Part shown: in pieces, positions 36,780 to 46,025 of the stretch
Layout: each line of letters starts with the position of its first letter
How positions within the stretch are numbered: position 1 is the first letter of the stretch
From: a virus
DNA: 48,501 nt
Strand: one strand, 5' to 3'
Virus record (IMG/VR): IMGVR_UViG_3300036830_000038
Span: 1 to 48,501 of that record
Notes under the pieces: generated by a model
What the model was told of the DNA's origin: nothing
What the model saw: only the letters and a program-made list of their open reading frames with translations
Databases searched by the model: none
Translations under genes and position numbers: made by a program

Positions 36780-38034
36780 TTGGTTGATCTACTCCTCCGC
36801 CGATCCCAGCGTATTGCTTGTACATATCCGTGTTGGATTTAATAACATTGTTGTAGGATGAGATGGTTGATTTGACGAGATTGATTTGATCGTCAAAACT
36901 TTTCTCAATTTGATCTTTCTGCCCACCTTGAGCAGCTTTTAACGCTGCAGCTTTGTTTAACTCAAGAGTAGAAATTGTCGAAGTCAACTTTGCAATCGTT
37001 GCGGCACCTTTAGTCTGGAAGTCATTATATCCTTTCAACAACTTCATCGGGTCGTTGGCTGTAAATTGCAACTTCTCTTGATAAACTTGAAGGTCTTTAT
37101 TCCCCTCTGCTGCGATTTGCCCCAACTTGTACATGTTTTGGTCCGAAGCTAAATCCTTACGTCCATTAATCTGCGCTTGTGTTCTATCCCACGAAGCATG
37201 ATCTTTAGCCTGTTGAATAGCAATAGCTCCGACTTCTTTAATTTTCGCAGCGTCTAAAATTCCTTGCGTCCTCTTATCCGCCGAAGCAGCTTTAAGCTGT
37301 GCAGAGATCCAAGGGATAATAGCTTTCACACTCTCATTATTAACCTTCTGTTGCTCTACCGCCGCTCTATACTGCGCAATCGCTGGATCATTCGGGATCA
37401 TAGTTGTAGGAGTTTTCTCATTAAACTGCGAAGCATAGTCTTGATGCTGCTTTGCTTGTTCTTTCCCCTGCGCAACTCCTTGATGCTCCAGTGTATCATT
37501 CGCAGAAGGGTCAGTGAAGTCAATATTCATCCCTTTTGCTATCGCTTTTCTAGTCTTCTCATTCGAAAGAATCCCATTCATAACTCCCTGATTCCTCTCC
37601 ATAGCAGCTTTCGCACCTGCATCTTGAGGATTGTTTGTGTATGCAATCTTAGCTTGGTCATAGGCACTTTGAGCAGTTAAAAGCTGTTGTGTAGCAGAGG
37701 AAATCTCCGTCCTCTTCTTATTATCCAACGCATTCTTTGACGAAGCTAGAAGATTAGTCACGCCAATAACTGCATTTCCTATCCCTACATCTTTCGCATT
37801 TCCCTTTCCTACAACATCAACTCCCGGCTCATGCGGAATCATCGCACCGCCATGAAAATCTTTATCCCTAGGCTGTAGCGTCAACGGCAACTGTGTCGCA
37901 TGTCCACCGGGAATCGGAGTCAACGCTTTAGTTGCCAACGAACCTAGATCCTGTTTATTCTGACTCAGAATCTTATCAATCAATCCTGCAGTATCAATCC
38001 CACCTGCAGGAGTTTGTGCTGAAGTTTCTGCCAT
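36679..38034 (-). CDS. Putative virion coiled-coil protein, 451 aa
   Basis: An Ala/Gln/Lys-rich helical protein, with an N-terminal Thr/Pro/Gly-rich domain (about 1-85) and long helices from 105 to 400 (AATQQLLTAQSAYDQAKIA and similar stretches). A Gly/Asp-rich tail ends in EPDSDDSDE. It looks like an internal core or tail-associated protein. The tail coding sequence overlaps the start of the 918-aa gene by 101 bases. Start ATG 38034; GGAGAGAT lies upstream. Confidence 0.6.
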   Translation of the reverse strand: MAETSAQTPAGGIDTAGLIDKILSQNKQDLGSLATKALTPIPGGHATQLPLTLQPRDKDFHGGAMIPHEPGVDVVGKGNAKDVGIGNAVIGVTNLLASSKNALDNKKRTEISSATQQLLTAQSAYDQAKIAYTNNPQDAGAKAAMERNQGVMNGILSNEKTRKAIAKGMNIDFTDPSANDTLEHQGVAQGKEQAKQHQDYASQFNEKTPTTMIPNDPAIAQYRAAVEQQKVNNESVKAIIPWISAQLKAASADKRTQGILDAAKIKEVGAIAIQQAKDHASWDRTQAQINGRKDLASDQNMYKLGQIAAEGNKDLQVYQEKLQFTANDPMKLLKGYNDFQTKGAATIAKLTSTISTLELNKAAALKAAQGGQKDQIEKSFDDQINLVKSTISSYNNVIKSNTDMYKQYAGIGGGVDQPNGTGKSGTLDSADTYLNQLNDDEVEPDSDDSDE

Positions 38035-38046
38035 TTTATCTCTCCT

Positions 38047-38892
38047 TTACCACGACAACTCAGGTGGGTTGTATAGATCAGAGTTATCCACACTAATCCC
38101 ACTTCCAGAACCTCCAGGACCAGTAAGACTAGCGATAGCACTTCCTGTAGGACTTCCACCACCACTACCAGGGATAATAGAACCTAGCGCTCCCATACCT
38201 GTAGCAGCTCCTACAAATGCCCCTGCGTCTTGAGATACACTGTTCATAACGTCTCCGAAAATACTCCAATCAGAAGTAGCTACTTCTTTCGCACTCGCTC
38301 CTTCTGTACCTTCGAGGACTTGCGCAGTCAAGTCTTCTTGAGATTTAGTCAAATTCGCAGACTGTCCTGCGATCGCAGAGAATTCGTTAGATTGGAGATT
38401 CGAGTCAGCTAATGCAGCTACGGAAGAGTTGGCGGAAACGCCTCCAGCACCTAGCGCCGCGTTAACTCCAGCTTGAGCTTGTTTCTGCTGTGGCTGAAGA
38501 CTCTGAATATACTCTTGCAAAACCTGAGAATCAGTTCCACTCATGCTGTTAAGAAGAGAAAAAAGCGATCCTCCAGTTCCTTGACCATAGATATCTGTTA
38601 ACTGTTTCTGTAACGCATTCTGCCCAGCATCTTGGGAGTTGGTAATGAATCCGTTTTGAGCAGAATTTGCAGGTTGAACAGCTCCAGGTGCCGCCGGTTG
38701 TAGACCCGACGTGACTGTAGATGGCACAGCATAAGGCGTCGCGCCACCTTTCTGCGGAGCCCCCGCTACAGTCGGACTCCCAGGTATAGGATTCTTAGAT
38801 GGCATGCCCGCGCCGGGCATACTCATCTTCGACAACGGACTCATCTGATTATTCCCTGCAGGATTCGAAAAAGGTATAGTTCCAGTGGCCAT
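38047..38892 (-). CDS. Putative virion protein, Gly/Ala/Ser-rich, 281 aa
   Basis: I do not recognise this protein. The N-terminal 85 residues are Pro/Gly/Ala-rich and probably disordered. The centre (90-200) is Gln/Ser/Ala helical. Residues 205-255 are Gly/Ala-rich with hydrophobic stretches (AFVGAATGMGALGSIIPGSG), which may cross a membrane. This composition is typical of small ejection proteins in podovirus cores. It precedes the 451-aa gene by 13 bases. Start ATG 38892 with AGGAGAG upstream. Confidence 0.55.
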   Translation of the reverse strand: MATGTIPFSNPAGNNQMSPLSKMSMPGAGMPSKNPIPGSPTVAGAPQKGGATPYAVPSTVTSGLQPAAPGAVQPANSAQNGFITNSQDAGQNALQKQLTDIYGQGTGGSLFSLLNSMSGTDSQVLQEYIQSLQPQQKQAQAGVNAALGAGGVSANSSVAALADSNLQSNEFSAIAGQSANLTKSQEDLTAQVLEGTEGASAKEVATSDWSIFGDVMNSVSQDAGAFVGAATGMGALGSIIPGSGGGSPTGSAIASLTGPGGSGSGISVDNSDLYNPPELSW

Positions 38893-38900
38893 AGTCTCTC

Positions 38901-39632
38901 CTACATCACATTCATGCGAAGCCGTAATGACTTCGTGCTGGTTGTTTGATCTCTATTCTCTTGGCTGGTACGTTGGAAGATTAACCCAGGTGTACCATCT
39001 GTTCCGCCAGAGATTTGGAATTTAGAATCTCCATAGAGAGCGGTGAATAGTTCGTTTGCTTTAGACTGAAGATTTAGATCTCTTGCTGCTCGCATTGCGA
39101 TGCTGTAGGATAGAATATCCTTCCACGTGTTTGGAAAGAAGATCAAATCCGCTGCAGTATCTAGCGGAAATGGATTCTCGTGGATGTATCGCATGTAGCA
39201 AGAGTAGGCTTGGTCGGGCACACATCCAAGCCAGATGTTTCCTTCATGTCTCGTCCATTGTGTCGGAAGTCCGGGGACGTTAATCAAAACTTCGATGTTA
39301 TCAATTGTTTTAAACTTTAACTCAAACCCAGTATTCTGTTGCGTAGGAGATTGAAGCTGCGTATATCCGTTCGTGTAGATAAAGAACGAATCAACTTTGT
39401 TAACCTCAAGATTCTGATCATCAGTAGAGAGGAAGAAGTTAGGCGAATACACAGCCTGAAGAGGAGTTAACGTCACGACCGGTCCACTAGTTTGCAACCC
39501 TGGAAATTTATAATTCTCACTCAACTCCAACGCTGAATCCTGGGCATAAATCACCAACATAGCAGAAGACACAGGACGATTCTGTAACAAACTCTGAACC
39601 CTAATCTGCAACGATGCGATTGAATAAGACAT
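38901..39632 (-). CDS. Head-tail adaptor-like protein, 243 aa
   Basis: The start SYSIASLQIRVQSLL is followed by an Ala/Leu-rich helix (AMLVIYAQDSALELS) and a beta-rich middle. A helical hairpin near 170-205 (FPNTWKDILSYSIAMRAARDL) follows, and the end is an Arg-rich tail. This plan resembles P22 gp4/T7 gp11-type adaptors that attach the tail to the portal. Its neighbours (a nozzle-like protein upstream and ejection proteins downstream) agree. The call is moderate as no catalytic signature exists. Confidence 0.55.
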   Translation of the reverse strand: MSYSIASLQIRVQSLLQNRPVSSAMLVIYAQDSALELSENYKFPGLQTSGPVVTLTPLQAVYSPNFFLSTDDQNLEVNKVDSFFIYTNGYTQLQSPTQQNTGFELKFKTIDNIEVLINVPGLPTQWTRHEGNIWLGCVPDQAYSCYMRYIHENPFPLDTAADLIFFPNTWKDILSYSIAMRAARDLNLQSKANELFTALYGDSKFQISGGTDGTPGLIFQRTSQENRDQTTSTKSLRLRMNVM

Positions 39633-39641
39633 TAAACTCTC

Positions 39642-40055
39642 CTAAAAAACATACAACGTAGCATATGCAGTTGGATCGGACGGCGCCACATACACGTTTT
39701 TCGTATCCGGTGTCGTGGGTTGCCAGATACTCAACGCTTTATCTGAAGACACAAGATGTACACCAACCGGCTGACGAGGGTTTCGATTTTGATCTAACAA
39801 CCCGTGGTTAATAGGAATCGCGGTGTTAATAGCTCCCCATGAATTCTCATTATCTATCCCGCCATTAGGAGATACTCGAATAAGAATCCCATTCGAGTTT
39901 CCATCTTTAAACGTGTTAAAATTCCCTGAAGAATCCTTACTCTGCGGAACTCCTAAATCCAGCTGTCCATTAACTGCTCCATGCTGAGACTGTGCCCATT
40001 TCAACTGTCCTGACGGTAGTCCTAGGGCAAAATTAGAAGGATCTAAAGTCTTCAT
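39642..40055 (-). CDS. Hypothetical virion protein, 137 aa
   Basis: I do not recognise this protein. It is Gly/Ser/Asn/Asp rich with a likely beta-rich fold, no Cys and no membrane segment. It sits between the nozzle-like and adaptor-like genes, so it is probably a minor tail part or head-completion protein. Start ATG 40055 with AGGAGATGAG upstream. Confidence 0.55.
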   Translation of the reverse strand: MKTLDPSNFALGLPSGQLKWAQSQHGAVNGQLDLGVPQSKDSSGNFNTFKDGNSNGILIRVSPNGGIDNENSWGAINTAIPINHGLLDQNRNPRQPVGVHLVSSDKALSIWQPTTPDTKNVYVAPSDPTAYATLYVF

Positions 40056-40063
40056 CTCATCTC

Positions 40064-42169
40064 CTACTGCGGTGTTTGCTCTGGATCAAACGAGCAATAC
40101 ATCTGAATCTTTGACATTCTTAACTGATTAACTTCATTCGTTGAATTAACCGTTGGCCATTCGAGTCTCATTTGAGGACTTTTCGCAGTAACAACGTTTG
40201 TTCCACCGATGTTTGTGAAGAATAGTTGTGCTTCCGTAGGTCTTCCATCCAACGTATTCCACGGTGCACCAGGGTTAAGAACCATCACTCCTACCAATGT
40301 ATCATTGATATAACACTCAACATCCACTGCCTCTGTGATATTCGCCCAGAGTGAGATGTACAAGCTATCAATCGTTACATCGCGACCAAATAGAACTTCT
40401 TCTTGAGGAAAAGTTACCGAAGCATTTCCAGAAATTAACGCATTCTCATCTGGAAACTGCTCTACGATCTGGTAAGCTACAGGTTGGCCCGTCCCAACTT
40501 GATACGCTACGACCAGAGGAAACTTAAACATCGGAGTATTCGCGTTTCCTACAAACAACGTATCCGCTACTACAGGTCCGACGTTGTTTGGGAAATCAAT
40601 CTCAAACGTCATCCATGTTTGATTTCCAACGTTGAATAAGAAAAGCGTAGTTCCTACTAGAATCACAGCTAGAGGATAAGTATCTCCTCCTTCATTAATA
40701 GCCGGAAAAATCACAGCTTTAATAATCTGCTGGGTAGTAAGAAGTAAAGGGAGTAGCGCAGATTTAATCTTATCTCCAATCGGAGTTATCTGCCCAGAGA
40801 TTTGAAATACATTCGAATTTCCTACATACACTCCAGTTTGATCATACTGCGCAGCAAGTGCAGGAAGTGGACAACCTTCTCCTTGATCTCCAAGTCCTAT
40901 ATGTGCGAATTGATAAGGTTGTTGCCCAGATCCAAGAGCCGTTGCGTAAGAAATTCCTTGTGCCCGTAGAATCCATGCAACATTATTAGACACAATCAAT
41001 CCTGTTAACTTATCATCAATATCCGCAATCTGTGCAAACCCTGCGCCAGTTACATCTCCACTCGAATCTACAGGACTCCATTCATCTAAATCCTCTGCTG
41101 CACTCCACGAAAAGATCATGTCTTGATTCTGCAAGACATTAATAAGCTGTTGCGTAACTCCCACAGCGATAAGAGAACCTGCGAATTTCTTTAAAACCTG
41201 TGCTCCTTGGTACATTGAAGAGATTGAAAACAATCCTGGACCGCTATACTTCAAAATCCAAGGCCAGTTTCCAAACCCGCTCAAATACAGCGTTCCTCCA
41301 ACTGCTGTTGCAGATACAGCCAACGGAGCACTACTCAATGGATTCGAAATACCATCAGCGCCACCTTGTAGAAAGGTGTATTCACGGATTGGGAGATAAA
41401 ATGCAGGTGGTGTGTCAGCTGTACCTGACGCAGATACATCTTCCACACAGAGTGTATTAGTCGCGGCTCCAGCATTAACTGAGGTAAAAACAATAGACAA
41501 CCCATCTGCAGAAGGTGCAGCAGCTATCTCAGTAGTTCCTGATACCGCATTAATCGACGCAACAAGTCCAGCAACTACAGTAACTATCGTATCTCCCGGA
41601 GCATAAGCATAATTCGCATTCGATACAAGTGTCCCAGAAACTCCAAGATTAACTGATACAACACCAGAATCTACAAACGATGAAGTCTCTCCCATTACCA
41701 CTGGGATAGTTAAAGACGCTTGAGTTGGCAATGTACTAGTTGTAAACTGGAACAGAACTAAACTATCAGTACCCAAAACCTGTATCGCGCCGCCGTTATC
41801 ATAATTCCAAGCTATGATAGAAAACGCAACCTTAGCTACCGGAACTCCGTTAATCGTCTCAGGAGTAGCGTTATAACTCAACATGTAGTTAACTTGACCA
41901 AGAATTGAGTTATAAAACGTTCCTATCTTCAGTAAAACTCCTCCATGCTCAGGTAACGCAAACGGCTGCATACTAACTACAACTAATTTATTATCCACTA
42001 CCAACACAGAATTAGCATCAGTGAAACAATTCGCATCAATATACGCAGGAGGGGGACCAAGATGCAGTCCCCCGAAAGGAGATTCTTTCCCTCCATACGT
42101 GATCTCAAGTCTGGTATTACTAGTAGGGCTTTCCCCACCTTGTTGCTTGATTTGTCTTATAGCGCCCAC
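40064..42169 (-). CDS. Tail nozzle-like (P22 gp10/T7 gp12-like) protein, 701 aa
   Basis: A long all-beta protein, with a propeller-like middle that includes FSWSAAEDLDEWSPVDSSG, ILRAQGISYATALGSG and VYVGNSNVFQISGQI. The FSW..DxxxW motif is typical of podovirus tail nozzle/DNA-stabilisation proteins, which plug the portal channel and form the tail tube tip. The N-terminal 100 residues and the C-terminal 150 are also beta-rich. It follows the small late protein at 42180 and starts with GGAGATTC before the ATG at 42169. This gene and the adaptor place the phage among podoviruses. Confidence 0.65.
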   Translation of the reverse strand: MGAIRQIKQQGGESPTSNTRLEITYGGKESPFGGLHLGPPPAYIDANCFTDANSVLVVDNKLVVVSMQPFALPEHGGVLLKIGTFYNSILGQVNYMLSYNATPETINGVPVAKVAFSIIAWNYDNGGAIQVLGTDSLVLFQFTTSTLPTQASLTIPVVMGETSSFVDSGVVSVNLGVSGTLVSNANYAYAPGDTIVTVVAGLVASINAVSGTTEIAAAPSADGLSIVFTSVNAGAATNTLCVEDVSASGTADTPPAFYLPIREYTFLQGGADGISNPLSSAPLAVSATAVGGTLYLSGFGNWPWILKYSGPGLFSISSMYQGAQVLKKFAGSLIAVGVTQQLINVLQNQDMIFSWSAAEDLDEWSPVDSSGDVTGAGFAQIADIDDKLTGLIVSNNVAWILRAQGISYATALGSGQQPYQFAHIGLGDQGEGCPLPALAAQYDQTGVYVGNSNVFQISGQITPIGDKIKSALLPLLLTTQQIIKAVIFPAINEGGDTYPLAVILVGTTLFLFNVGNQTWMTFEIDFPNNVGPVVADTLFVGNANTPMFKFPLVVAYQVGTGQPVAYQIVEQFPDENALISGNASVTFPQEEVLFGRDVTIDSLYISLWANITEAVDVECYINDTLVGVMVLNPGAPWNTLDGRPTEAQLFFTNIGGTNVVTAKSPQMRLEWPTVNSTNEVNQLRMSKIQMYCSFDPEQTPQ

Positions 42170-42179
42170 GGAGAATCTC

Positions 42180-42455
42180 CTACTTCGTGCCTAGATACAG
42201 ATCAACTTCACCAGTGAATGTGCCACTAAAAGACAATGGTCCACTCAGCCAACCTAGTTCATAAAAGTTCACCGGTGCTCCAGCAGCATCAGAAGAGAAT
42301 GTATAAACTCTTCCATCAGCATCAGTGATGATAAAAGTCTCACCACCCATTGAACCTGACCAGAGTCCACCTTTAAACTTCACATTAGCTAGTCCGAATG
42401 GAGTTGTATCAGCTTCTACAATCCTCCATACTCGTCCTGTATAGTCATTTGGCAT
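42180..42455 (-). CDS. Small virion protein, 91 aa
   Basis: I do not recognise this protein. It is beta-rich, with two Gly/Ser-rich loops (WSGSMGGETFIITDADG) and a YTFSSDAAGAPVNFY strand pair, and is likely a compact barrel. Its position between capsid and nozzle genes suggests a minor capsid or tail component. Start ATG 42455, with AAGGAGGA upstream. Confidence 0.55.
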   Translation of the reverse strand: MPNDYTGRVWRIVEADTTPFGLANVKFKGGLWSGSMGGETFIITDADGRVYTFSSDAAGAPVNFYELGWLSGPLSFSGTFTGEVDLYLGTK

Positions 42456-42488
42456 ATATATCCTCCTTTCTTCGACTCACAGGTTGGG

Positions 42489-43190
42489 TTAGTTGAAGTT
42501 GAAATGTCCGTGAATCACGGCGCCGTAGAACTTAATCGTTCCTGCTGTACCACCAGTGAGATTCACATTCAGAATAACCTCCGAATCCGAATCAACAAGC
42601 ATTGCAGGAGATGCTACAGCTACATTCGTAACCTGTGGCTGTGCTCCAACTACAACTGGAAGACTATGTGCTCCCAGCGCAATCAGATTACTCACAACCG
42701 GAGCAACAAGATTCGCAAAATCTGTCTTCGTCAATCCGATCGTAGCCGCCACGGCTGTAGCATCCGCGAGGACTTGATAAATCACATCTACAGAATCAAT
42801 CTGCAAACCTTTCTTCGCCGGACCAGAGACATAACTCCCAGAGACTGTAGCCAACTGTGAAGTTGTCATCGGGGGTTGACCCTGTGGAAGTTGCAAAGGT
42901 CCGCCAGTTCCAGATACAGAACTCGGCCCAGGCTGCGCAGCCGCGGTTCCAAACTGTTCCTGATCGTAAGCAGGAGTTGCATAGACCGGGGCACGCAAAA
43001 ACTGGCCTAGATTCGCTGCAAAGATTGAAGCATCCCCTGCAGGTACAGTTTTAAAAACAAGTCCTGCAGTTGCAATCGTAGCAGGAATTGTAGCGTGTGC
43101 TGCCATATCAATAAACTCTAGCGCCGAGATAAACTTCGCAAACCCCGGAACACTTGTCCCCTGTGTCCATCTACCATCTGTGTGAGGCAT
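42489..43190 (-). CDS. Hypothetical virion protein, 233 aa
   Basis: I do not recognise this protein. Its centre is Gln/Pro/Gly-rich (about 75-110, GTAAAQPGPSSVSGTGGP), linking an N-terminal helical/beta part and a C-terminal beta domain (AMLVDSDSEVILNVNLTGG). This resembles head-decoration or tail-associated proteins with a flexible linker. Start ATG 43190. It lies downstream of the capsid gene and of the 89-aa gene. Confidence 0.55.
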   Translation of the reverse strand: MPHTDGRWTQGTSVPGFAKFISALEFIDMAAHATIPATIATAGLVFKTVPAGDASIFAANLGQFLRAPVYATPAYDQEQFGTAAAQPGPSSVSGTGGPLQLPQGQPPMTTSQLATVSGSYVSGPAKKGLQIDSVDVIYQVLADATAVAATIGLTKTDFANLVAPVVSNLIALGAHSLPVVVGAQPQVTNVAVASPAMLVDSDSEVILNVNLTGGTAGTIKFYGAVIHGHFNFN

Positions 43191-43249
43191 TTTAAACCCT
43201 TTCTAGGCTATCGCCCGCTTTTGATTCTTCTTTTTGTTGAGGGTTCGTT

Positions 43250-43519
43250 TTAAATTGGAAACTCTTCAGTCTCCGTGTACTCCACTGGTTCTTTCAACTT
43301 CTCCACTGGAGCTAACTCTTTCTCACTCTTTCCATCTTCCAAAACTTGTGCAATCTGAACTTCTCTATCTCCAAGAAGTCTCTTATCTATACAATTCGCC
43401 TTACATAAAAGCTTCCCTCTCTGCCATTCCATTTCTCCGTCAATCTTATATCTGTAATAGCATCGAGCACAAGTTCCCCAAGCGCCTTGAAGATAAGTAT
43501 GAGGAAGATAATCACCCAT
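43250..43519 (-). CDS. Small Cys-containing late protein, 89 aa
   Basis: The N-terminal half has CARCYY (about 17-22) and a later CKANC (about 39-43), suggesting one zinc. The C-terminal half is acidic (ELAPVEKLKEPVEYTETEE). GGAGTTTAAC lies before the ATG, directly after a perfect hairpin. It is downstream of the capsid gene and may be a minor structural or assembly protein. Confidence 0.55.
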   Translation of the reverse strand: MGDYLPHTYLQGAWGTCARCYYRYKIDGEMEWQRGKLLCKANCIDKRLLGDREVQIAQVLEDGKSEKELAPVEKLKEPVEYTETEEFPI

Positions 43520-43529
43520 GTTAAACTCC

Positions 43530-43555
43530 TTGGGAGGGTATTTCTACCCTCCCAA
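43530..43555 (-). other. Perfect hairpin downstream of the major capsid gene
   Basis: TTGGGAGGGTA (43530-43540) and TACCCTCCCAA (43545-43555) form an 11-bp perfect stem. The loop reads GAAA on the transcribed minus strand, a stable GNRA tetraloop. There is no T-tract, so it more likely stabilises the capsid mRNA or attenuates read-through than terminates it. Confidence 0.6.
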
Positions 43556-43564
43556 TTACAGTCT

Positions 43565-44521
43565 CTACGGACCTTGTGTTCCCCACACACCCTGCCACCG
43601 TGTTGCTCCAGCAGACATGCGAAGTCTAATCTTCTGCTTAAGAGCATCAGAGTCGAAGTCATCATCAAACGTCGTCTTCGGACGTTCGCGATGATAAACC
43701 ACAAGCGAATGATCCATCTTATCCGCGCACATAAACCAGCTTGACGCTGAATTAAGCCATGGGATTTCCATATGCTTGTAGTCTTCAGGTAGAAGAGAGT
43801 TAATCGTGTTATCCGCGGTGTACGGTTTCCCACTCGATCCAAGAACTTCTCTAACCAAGAAACGAAGTTCCGGAGGAGTTACAAGATACTTCCAACGAAG
43901 TCTAATCGGGAAACCTTGATTATCAACCATTCTAGCAGCGTGGTTTGTTGCTAACTGCAACCCAGCTACAGAAAAGTCAATATCAACATTCGGACGATTG
44001 GGCCACGTTCCAGATGCGTAAATAACATTCGCCGCACCAGGAGCAAGATTCGTTGCTGGGGTCCCGCCAAGCAAAGGATGTTCGTCGAAGAACAACGGAT
44101 TCCCATCGACTGTCGTAACATTCGAGGTAAATCCGTTATTAAACGTATACCACGCGATCATCTCTTGCGTAAACGCGGCAGAACGTGCGAGAAGTACCGG
44201 GCCTTTTTTAATCAACCCATATTTATCATCATCCATCAATTCCTTAGATGTACGAATTGCCAAGGAATAAGTCAGATGGATATACCGTTTCGTACCTCCC
44301 TGAATCATCTCGTTGTAAGCAGAAGGGGAATTTTCTGGTTTTTCCTGCAATGCAGAAAGTCCAGCCATTTCCATTTCCTGCTCGTACTCGTTATCCGATG
44401 TTTTTTCGTGAAACACTTTCGGATAATCACTTTGTTTCATCATAGAATCAATCGAATCGAAGTAAATCTTCGACTGTCCCAATGCCATCAGCTGCGGAAA
44501 CTTTGCTCTAACCTGTGCCAT
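43565..44521 (-). CDS. Major capsid protein, gpT-like HK97 fold, 318 aa
   Basis: The pattern HLTYSLAIRTSKELMDDDKYG, here spanning about residues 81-101, with a later DGNPLFFDEHPLLGG fits the Mu gpT-like group of HK97-fold major capsid proteins. The ATG at 44521 is chosen because AAAGGAGGAAAAAG is just upstream; the frame continues 28 codons further up but without a Shine-Dalgarno and with a basic, unlikely sequence. Neighbouring genes are scaffold-like, decoration-like and minor capsid types. It is probably the most abundant virion protein. A strong hairpin follows the stop. Confidence 0.7.
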   Translation of the reverse strand: MAQVRAKFPQLMALGQSKIYFDSIDSMMKQSDYPKVFHEKTSDNEYEQEMEMAGLSALQEKPENSPSAYNEMIQGGTKRYIHLTYSLAIRTSKELMDDDKYGLIKKGPVLLARSAAFTQEMIAWYTFNNGFTSNVTTVDGNPLFFDEHPLLGGTPATNLAPGAANVIYASGTWPNRPNVDIDFSVAGLQLATNHAARMVDNQGFPIRLRWKYLVTPPELRFLVREVLGSSGKPYTADNTINSLLPEDYKHMEIPWLNSASSWFMCADKMDHSLVVYHRERPKTTFDDDFDSDALKQKIRLRMSAGATRWQGVWGTQGP

Positions 44522-44540
44522 CTTTTTCCTCCTTTCTTTC

Positions 44541-45179
44541 TTACTGGTTCTGCTGCGCCGCAGCAAGGAATTGGAAACGTACACGAGCGTTGACGATAAA
44601 ACCATCGAGGGGGTTAATTCCTACGATTTGGAGAACAGCATCGCCTCCAGTTTTATCCGCATCTACATACCAGAAGTGGTTGCTATCTGCAGTCAACCCC
44701 AACTGTCCAGCACTCGTGTTAATCATAGCCTGCGTCGGAGTATAATCTGCCGCCACAGTTCCTGCTGAGTTGTCGTAGATAGCTTCGAAGATGTTATCAT
44801 TGTTCGCATAAACGAAGAGCGTACGCCCATCGCTCATTGGAGTACCTAAAGCAATGTTAACTGCCAAAGGTTCATTGATAACATATCCATAAGTCTGAAT
44901 CGCACCTGGGGCACCAATAGGTCCAAAAGGAACTCCCGGCGCTCCTAAACCATTCGAAGCTAGATTCAACCCGAAAGATTCAGAAACTCCCAAGATACCA
45001 TGAGAAACCGTAGTACCATCCCATGCTTGAACGAATCCAGAACTTGCCATCTGTACTGGAGTCCCGTTTTTAAACGTCTGGCTCGCAAGTTCAGCCAAGC
45101 CATTCGTCAACGGTGCCGTGTTTGCCCTATTCATAATCGGAAGAATAGGTGCGTGGTAAGAGATATTCGGCCCTGCCAT
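44541..45179 (-). CDS. Putative capsid decoration or minor capsid protein, 212 aa
   Basis: I do not recognise a named family. It is a Gly/Ala/Asn-rich beta protein with strings such as GAPGVPFGPIGAPG, resembling decoration or head-fibre proteins with a jelly-roll. It directly precedes the major capsid gene in the operon, with AAAGGGAT upstream of the ATG. No membrane segment is present. Confidence 0.55.
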   Translation of the reverse strand: MAGPNISYHAPILPIMNRANTAPLTNGLAELASQTFKNGTPVQMASSGFVQAWDGTTVSHGILGVSESFGLNLASNGLGAPGVPFGPIGAPGAIQTYGYVINEPLAVNIALGTPMSDGRTLFVYANNDNIFEAIYDNSAGTVAADYTPTQAMINTSAGQLGLTADSNHFWYVDADKTGGDAVLQIVGINPLDGFIVNARVRFQFLAAAQQNQ

Positions 45180-45194
45180 TGATTAATCCCTTTC

Positions 45195-45210
45195 TCCGGC
45201 AGAAGCCGGA
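45195..45210 (-). other. Hairpin between minor capsid genes
   Basis: TCCGGC and GCCGGA flank a 4-base loop in the gap between 45231-46025 and 44541-45179. It lies just before the Shine-Dalgarno of the latter. It could act as a processing or stability element for the capsid transcript. Confidence 0.45.
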
Positions 45211-45230
45211 TTTTCTATGTTTAACTCAAA

Positions 45231-46025
45231 CTAGAGTCCAACCATCTCTCTAGTATACTCTTTCTCACCCTTTGCTTCCTTGTCTCCTGGATCGAAGAAC
45301 TGAACTCTAGATGGATCAATCTGCTCTGGTTCAATACCTCCTATAATCTCCTCTCCTTGTCTATTAAGTTGCACCCCACTCTTACCTCTAGCAATAGCTG
45401 ACGCGAGAGTTTTCTTCCCATGAATAGCCATTGTTTTGAGATAATTTGCCTTAAGAGCAGGGTAATAACGACTTTTGAGAATCTTCAATCCAATCACGTC
45501 ACCGTGGGAATAGTGCCCAGATTCATCGAATTGAAGAGGACGTGGAAAGTTAGTATTCCAGTCTTCAGCTCTTACATGACTATAACCTTCAGATAAGCAA
45601 ATACCCAATCTCGCGGGCATTTTATGAACCCATCTCGCAACATAGTTTGCGTCGCTAAGATGAATTTCCATATACGAAGGTTTCTCTTGCTCGATAACTG
45701 GGATTTCGAGATCAAGATTAGTAATATCTTTCTCTGAAATCTTCGTCCAGTCAATAGGAGGTTTGGTTCGCACAATCTCCTGAGCACCTGAGAGATCCCC
45801 ACGAGCTTCTTTCTCTCTGAGACGTTGAACTTCTTGGACGAGAAGAAGAAGATCTTTTCCAGTCAATGTCGGCGTAGCTGGAGTAGCCGCGGCTGGCTGT
45901 GTTTGCTGGGCCTCTACTTTCTTCTCAACTACAGGTTGGACCGTTTCAACTGGAGCCGGAGGTGTCTTACCACTCGCCTGCGCAGCTTTCATCTGTTCAG
46001 CAAGTTTACTCAACGCATCAGACAT
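45231..46025 (-). CDS. Hypothetical virion protein, 264 aa
   Basis: I do not recognise this protein. The first 55 residues are Ala/Gln/Pro/Thr rich and flexible. A charged helix (about 58-80) follows, then a mixed alpha/beta domain with several Trp/His/Asp (90-190), ending in a charged tail. It lies between the scaffold-like gene and the decoration-like gene. It could be a head-completion or internal protein. The ATG overlaps the previous stop (TAATG). Confidence 0.55.
   Translation of the reverse strand: MSDALSKLAEQMKAAQASGKTPPAPVETVQPVVEKKVEAQQTQPAAATPATPTLTGKDLLLLVQEVQRLREKEARGDLSGAQEIVRTKPPIDWTKISEKDITNLDLEIPVIEQEKPSYMEIHLSDANYVARWVHKMPARLGICLSEGYSHVRAEDWNTNFPRPLQFDESGHYSHGDVIGLKILKSRYYPALKANYLKTMAIHGKKTLASAIARGKSGVQLNRQGEEIIGGIEPEQIDPSRVQFFDPGDKEAKGEKEYTREMVGL

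Noticed and set aside
43387-43842. 151-codon minus-strand ORF overlapping the capsid gene
   Set aside because: It is in another frame of the capsid gene, with Arg-rich composition and no Shine-Dalgarno.
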